Source: Takifugu bimaculatus
Taxonomy: Eukaryota; Chordata; Actinopteri; Tetraodontiformes; Tetraodontidae
Direction of reading: 5' to 3'
Length of the DNA: 64,000 nt
Assembly: GCA_004026145.2 (NCBI GenBank)
Contig: CP034993.1
Coordinates: 3,436,208-3,500,207 of the forward strand
Notes under the pieces: generated by a model
Databases searched by the model: none
Told to the model about the DNA's origin: nothing
The model's input: the letters and a program-made list of their open reading frames with translations, nothing else
Made by a program: the position numbers and the translations under genes
In this document: piece by piece, positions 63,966 through 64,000 of the stretch
Numbering within the stretch: the first letter of the stretch is position 1
Layout of the letters: each line of letters starts with the position of its first letter

Positions 63966-64000
63966 GTCCGGTCTTTTTTTGGATTCTGCAGAGCTTCATC

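Overview
This is nuclear DNA from a bony fish, most likely a compact-genome teleost (percomorph-like). The evidence is spliced vertebrate genes with GT/AG introns often of only 80-150 bp, abundant long CA/GT microsatellites, and decayed copies of dispersed repeats typical of teleosts. I cannot name the species.

Six genes can be read. (1) fryl (+), from before the window to 23369: about 50 exons encoding the C-terminal ~2750 residues of the giant Furry-like scaffold. (2) zar1 (-), 25054-26376: four exons, zygote arrest 1. (3) slc10a4 (-), 27048-28921: three exons, an orphan vesicular SLC10 carrier. (4) slain2 (-), 31076-39784: eight exons, a microtubule plus-end protein. (5) anapc4 (-), 40710-46237: 26 exons, APC/C subunit 4, completely reconstructed as 797 residues with consistent intron phases. 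(6) palld (+), 49140 to beyond the right edge: palladin. Two of its exons lie in the window, separated by a 13.7-kb intron.

The block fryl-zar1-slc10a4-slain2 keeps the order and relative orientation of human 4p12. anapc4 and palld lie far from that block, and from each other, on human chromosome 4, so a rearrangement boundary falls between slain2 and anapc4. A dispersed teleost repeat sits in that same gap. fryl and zar1 converge tail to tail; zar1, slc10a4, slain2 and anapc4 are in tandem; anapc4 and palld diverge.

The most interesting signals are in fryl: a phase-compatible candidate alternative first exon (19134-19231) that would make a short C-terminal protein, and three small in-frame cassette exons (45, 9 and 18 nt). 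Two of these have a TGC motif just upstream of the acceptor, as in neural microexons. Separately, six single-base reading-frame slips occur in five of the six genes. These are best read as sequence or assembly indels, and should be checked before any gene is called broken.

No prokaryotic system, CRISPR array, intact transposon or structural RNA gene was seen.
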